Part shown: piece by piece, positions 60,300-64,000 of the stretch | Layout: each line of letters begins with the position of its first letter | How positions within the stretch are numbered: position 1 is the stretch's first letter | DNA from: Girardinichthys multiradiatus | Taxonomy: Eukaryota > Chordata > Actinopteri > Cyprinodontiformes > Goodeidae | NCBI RefSeq assembly: GCF_021462225.1 | Contig: NC_061805.1 | Span: forward strand, 50,730,360 to 50,794,359 | Reading direction: 5' to 3' | Length of the DNA stretch: 64,000 nucleotides | Made by a program: the position numbers and the translations under genes | Notes under the pieces: model-generated | Seen by the model: the letters and a program-made list of their open reading frames with translations, nothing else | Told to the model about the DNA's origin: nothing | Databases searched by the model: none

Positions 60300-61280
60300 A
60301 TTACTTCCTAGACCTAACATCTGGTTGTTCCACCCTCTGCAACAACAGCTGCCTTCAGGTGTTTGTAATAATTTATAAACAGGGCTTTTACTGTGGAGGA
60401 ATTCAGCCCACTCTGCTTTGCAGAATTATTTTCCGTTGGAGCCACATTGGGAAGGGTTTCCAGAATAGAGAGTCTGTTGAGGGTCGTGCTACAGAATCTC
60501 AATCAGACTTAAGTCCATACATTGACTAGGCCACTCCAAAAATCTTTGTATTTTTTGAACCCTTCCGAGGTGGACATGTTGGGGGTCTTTGGATCGTTGG
60601 CCTGCTGCAGAACCCAAGTGTGCTTTAACTCACAAACTGATGATCGGACATTCTCCTCCTGGATTTTCTGGTGAAGAGCTGATTTTCTGGTTCCATTAGT
60701 TATGGTACACGGTCCAGGTCCTGAAGTAGCAAAGCAGCACCAGACCATCACAGTACCACCACCATGTTTGACTGGATGTTCTTGTTCTGAAATGCTGTTA
60801 GTTTTACATCTGATGCAACACGACACACATCTTCCAAAAAGTTCCACGGTGGTCTCATCAGTCCACAGAACATTTCCCGAGAAGTCTTGTGGATCATCAG
60901 GATTTCTTTGGAGAAAATATGACAGACTTTTGTATTCTCGTGAGCCAGCAGTGGTTGTTGCCCTGGCAGTGAGGCCTGCAGAGCTTTAGATGTTCTGGGT
61001 TTCTCTGTGACCTCCTGGATGAGTTGTTGATGTTCCTTTGGAATAGTTTTGGTAGGCCGACCCCTCCTGGGATGGTTCACCTCTGTTCCATGTTTTCTGC
61101 ATGTGGTCTCTGGAGAAATGGCTTTGTAACCCACTCCAGACTGATAGTGTTAGGTTAGGATGTCAGTGATTCTGTTTCTCATCTGTTTCTGAGTTTCTAC
61201 ATCAGGGCCATGATGTACAACTTTATCCAGGTTGTTTCTGTCTGACACTGAAGTTTCCTCCATGATCGGAAAAATGTAAG
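60300..61280 (-). mobile_element. Degraded Tc1-like element
   Basis: Minus-strand frames retain transposase pieces: N-terminal HPRRGRPTKTIPKEHQQLIQ, then HPVKHGGGTVMVWCCFATSG (the GGGSVMVWG block) and HTWVLQQANDPKTPNMS in place of the QDNDPKH motif. Frames are broken repeatedly and the second catalytic Asp context is altered. It has the same general design as the remnant at 37230-38440. Confidence 0.75.
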
Positions 61281-61834
61281 TGTGACAAAAAGCAAACACT
61301 GCAGAAATCTCTGGGATTCACAGCTCTGTGAATATTTTGGTTCATTCATCATGTCGTGTTTGTAAAAAATTGCTGTTTCACCTCCTGTAGCAACAAAAAT
61401 CCATTTTAATGCTCCACGTTGATCTGGGTTCCCCTAAAGCGTTTATGCCTCAGATTTTACTCTGTTAGCATCTTTCCTCCAAATTTCCCCCAAATTATAA
61501 AACATTAACATAGAAATAAAAGCATTTCCTCCAAGTCTTCAGGTTTTATTTCATTTTAAAGAAAGAAACGCAGAGAAAAAAATTGTAATTATAATGCAAA
61601 TTATAGTGTTGTTGCAGAAATAATTATTATACTTTAGTTTTTATTTTTGTAGTGAGACTTGTTCCAAAACTGTTTGGTTGCTCTGCATTTTAAAAAGATT
61701 TCATTCTTGAAAAATCTGGCAAAAATATAAAAGCTAAAATAAAATAAAATAAATAAAAAAAAATAACAAAATGAAAGTCAACTGAAACACACAGATTTAC
61801 ACGCTGAGTAAAACACCTTCAAAAAAGCTGATGG

Positions 61835-61865
61835 TTCATTCATTCATTCATTCATTCATTCATTC
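61835..61865 (+). repeat. (ATTC)n microsatellite
   Basis: About eight tandem TTCA units. Confidence 0.95.
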
Positions 61866-62476
61866 TTTGTGTGATAAATAACGACAGTGTGGAATCTGCT
61901 CTGTGTTTCCACTGAACCCAAAGAACTGACAGGGTGTACTTTCTTTTCCCCATGCCCATCTTTGTGTGGACACAACTCTTCCTGGATGGAGCACATTTCT
62001 CTGTGGAGATTTAAATGAAACTCGTCTAAAACTGGAACTTTTTATATTCGTTTACTTTATTTAATGAGAAATCATTCATGATTTCAGCTGATGGAGACGT
62101 TTGTATTTACATAACATCATGAAATATTCAGTGAAATGTTAAACAGCATATAACACTGGTTTGTTTCAGTCTTAGTTATTATAACATTTACAGGTTGTAA
62201 CACTTGAACTAAACAGACACCTGTGACAGAAAACAGATACAAATAGAACATCTCAACCCAGAACAAGAACCTTTTCCTGGTTAAACCACTGCTGCACATC
62301 GCCGCCCTGGTGGAGACTTTCTGATTAAGCCAAACTTTTCCATCACAGATTGATTATGATGAGAACTTCCAGCTCAACAAGTAAACAAATTTATGAATGC
62401 AGTGAAGTTATAATAAAACTCTACATTCACTCAGTGACTGTCTGATAAGACGACCGCATCATCAATAACTGCTATA

Positions 62477-62540
62477 ATCCATCCATCCATCCATCCATCC
62501 ATCCATCCATCCATCCATCCATCCATCCATCCATCCATCT
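62477..62540 (+). repeat. (ATCC)n microsatellite
   Basis: About sixteen pure ATCC units. Confidence 0.95.
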
Positions 62541-62901
62541 TGAGTTGTCCACGTGTCAGCGAATTCCGATTACCAGTGAATGCAGCATCAAACGATACCT
62601 GCTTATAATGTTTATAAAGTTTCTACTTATAGTGTAATAAACCGCTGCACTGTCTCTTTAAATTATCAACGACTAAGCTGGCGGCCCGGTAACATGTATA
62701 ACATGGTAAAGAGGGTGAGCCCGGTAATCTGCATTAGGGAGAATTCATCATGCACTGCAGAGTACTGCAGCAGGTTCTGATCCAGCTGGTGATTTGAACT
62801 AATTTGTTTAGCCTTTTCTATCTGAAAGTCCGATGGTGTCTGTCAGTTGTGTTGCTGGGTCTAATATGTTCCCTTTGAGACGGATCCAAACCATCTATAT
62901 G

Positions 62902-63431
62902 TACAGTACTGTGCAAATGTTTTATGGAAGCTGTAAAGCTTTCAGAAATATAAATGATGATTGTTTATTTTTATCAGTTTACAAAATGCTAAATGATTGA
63001 ACCCAAACATACAACCAGAGTCATTAGGAACTATCTTCAGCGTAAAGAAGAACAAGACTTACTGGAACTGATGGTCTGGCCCAACAGAGCCCTGATCTCA
63101 ACATCATGGAGTGTTTCTGGGATGACATGAAGAGACAGAAGGATGTGAGGAAGCCTCCATCCACAGAAGATCTGTGGTCAGTTCTCCAAGATGTTTTAAC
63201 AACCTACCAGCCGAGTTCCTTCAAAAACTGTGTGCAAGTCTACCTAGAAGAACTGATGCTGTTCTGAAGGCAAAGGATGGTCACACTAAATATTGATTTG
63301 ATTTAGATTTCTCTTTTGTTCATTCACTGCATTTTGATGAAAATAAATGATTAACTCTTTCATTTTTGAAAGCATTCTTTGTTTACAGCATTTTTTTCCA
63401 CACCTGGCTAAAACTTTTGCACAGTACTGTA
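62902..63431 (+). mobile_element. Internally deleted Tc1-like element with TIRs
   Basis: The left end TACAGTACTGTGCAAATGTT and right end AACTTTTGCACAGTACTGTA are inverted repeats. Between them the plus strand keeps only the transposase C-terminal third: SPDLNIMECFWDDMKRQKDV (the DDE Glu region is shifted to MEC) and later SSFKNCVQVYLEEL. At about 530 bases the element has lost roughly two thirds, including DNA-binding and first catalytic regions. It is non-autonomous. Confidence 0.85.
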
Positions 63432-63949
63432 TATATACACCTTGCATCCATGTGGTATTTTAGCTCTCATGTTGACTCCAGCTACATTCTCCTGTGAGAG
63501 ACCCACACTTTACGTTTGCAGAAGTTTAGCACCCAAGCGAAGCGAGGTATGTCATGTTTTAGATTTATATTGTTCTTAAGCTTACTTGTGAGGAACTAGC
63601 ATGGTATTCTTTTTTTTAAGTGATTGGGTTTATGGAATCTGGTTTATTTGCATTTATTTTGCATTTTATGACAATGTAAAGTTATGTTCTGAAGTCAGGA
63701 CTGTGATGCAGTTTTCTAGCTCGCCACTAGGGAGCGCACCTAGTTTGTGACTAATGTTAAGTTATTCTCGAATCAGAATCAGAAGCATAACTTGTTAATT
63801 AGGTTTGTTGTTCTGGACATTTTTTCTTATCTCATTTTACTTAATAGAAGATAGGGCTAACGAAGATAAGTTTTGACCTGGAGTAGGTGATTTTTATTAT
63901 ATTTAGTTGCCTTTTTCTAACTGGTCTGAACTTGTATAAAACTTAATCA
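63432..63949. other. Terminal stretch with no recognised gene
   Basis: AT-rich sequence with no element or coding motif that I recognise. Confidence 0.5.
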
Positions 63950-64000
63950 AGTCCCCAGAGTGCTTCACACTACAATCAGTCATTCACCCATTCATACACA
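63950..64000 (-). repeat. Possible SINE tail cut by window edge
   Basis: Read on the minus strand: TGTGTATGAATGGGTGAATG, then a GTAGTGTGAAGCACTCTGGG block, which resembles the 3' part of common teleost SINEs. Only about 50 bases are visible. Confidence 0.4.

Noticed and set aside
1..64000. A novel multi-gene system such as a defence island, biosynthetic cluster or phage
   Set aside because: The window is vertebrate DNA with two intron-containing genes and transposons. No operon structure or clustered unknown genes exist here.

Overview
The window is vertebrate genomic DNA, almost certainly from a teleost fish. It has intron-split genes with GT-AG boundaries, AT-rich introns and intergenic DNA, and many Tc1/mariner-type transposons plus hAT-like, LINE and tRNA-derived SINE sequences. 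Two protein-coding genes are certain, both on the minus strand. The species cannot be fixed from the sequence; a percomorph, possibly cyprinodontiform, fish is a guess from the repeat families.

Layout. 94-7619 (minus) holds the first five coding exons of a lysyl oxidase family gene (lox, or the fish-retained relative loxl5). Its last exon lies beyond base 1. 7.6-26 kb is intergenic and rich in mobile DNA: degraded Tc1 pieces, a full-length but broken Tc1 element with a LINE fragment inside it (10660-12886), a hAT-like element carrying two tandem Tc1/mariner copies (15750-19217), a tRNA-derived SINE, a second LINE fragment with clear target duplications (21359-22036) and another broken Tc1 (about 24784-25980). 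One of the tandem copies keeps an intact 343-residue transposase. 26634-41553 (minus) is a complete discoidin domain receptor tyrosine kinase gene of the DDR2 type. It has 18 coding exons whose joined length is exactly 882 codons. Several of its introns carry Tc1 remnants, and one is a 1.8 kb extremely AT-rich tract.

41.6-64 kb has no certain gene. It holds candidate upstream exons for ddr2: a CpG-richer leader with a strong donor at 44131, a signal-peptide-coding exon at 57075-57138 whose phase fits ddr2 exon 2, and a CpG-rich block near 59.7 kb. The rest is SINE and LINE remnants, more Tc1 remnants and simple repeats.

Function. The two genes belong to one biology: DDR2 is a collagen-binding receptor kinase, and lysyl oxidase cross-links collagen and elastin outside the cell. 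Their adjacency on one strand is worth checking for conservation. I found no evidence of a novel multi-gene system. The most interesting leads are the possible alternative first exon of ddr2, the short upstream ORFs in its leader, the intact transposase and the nested transposon architecture.
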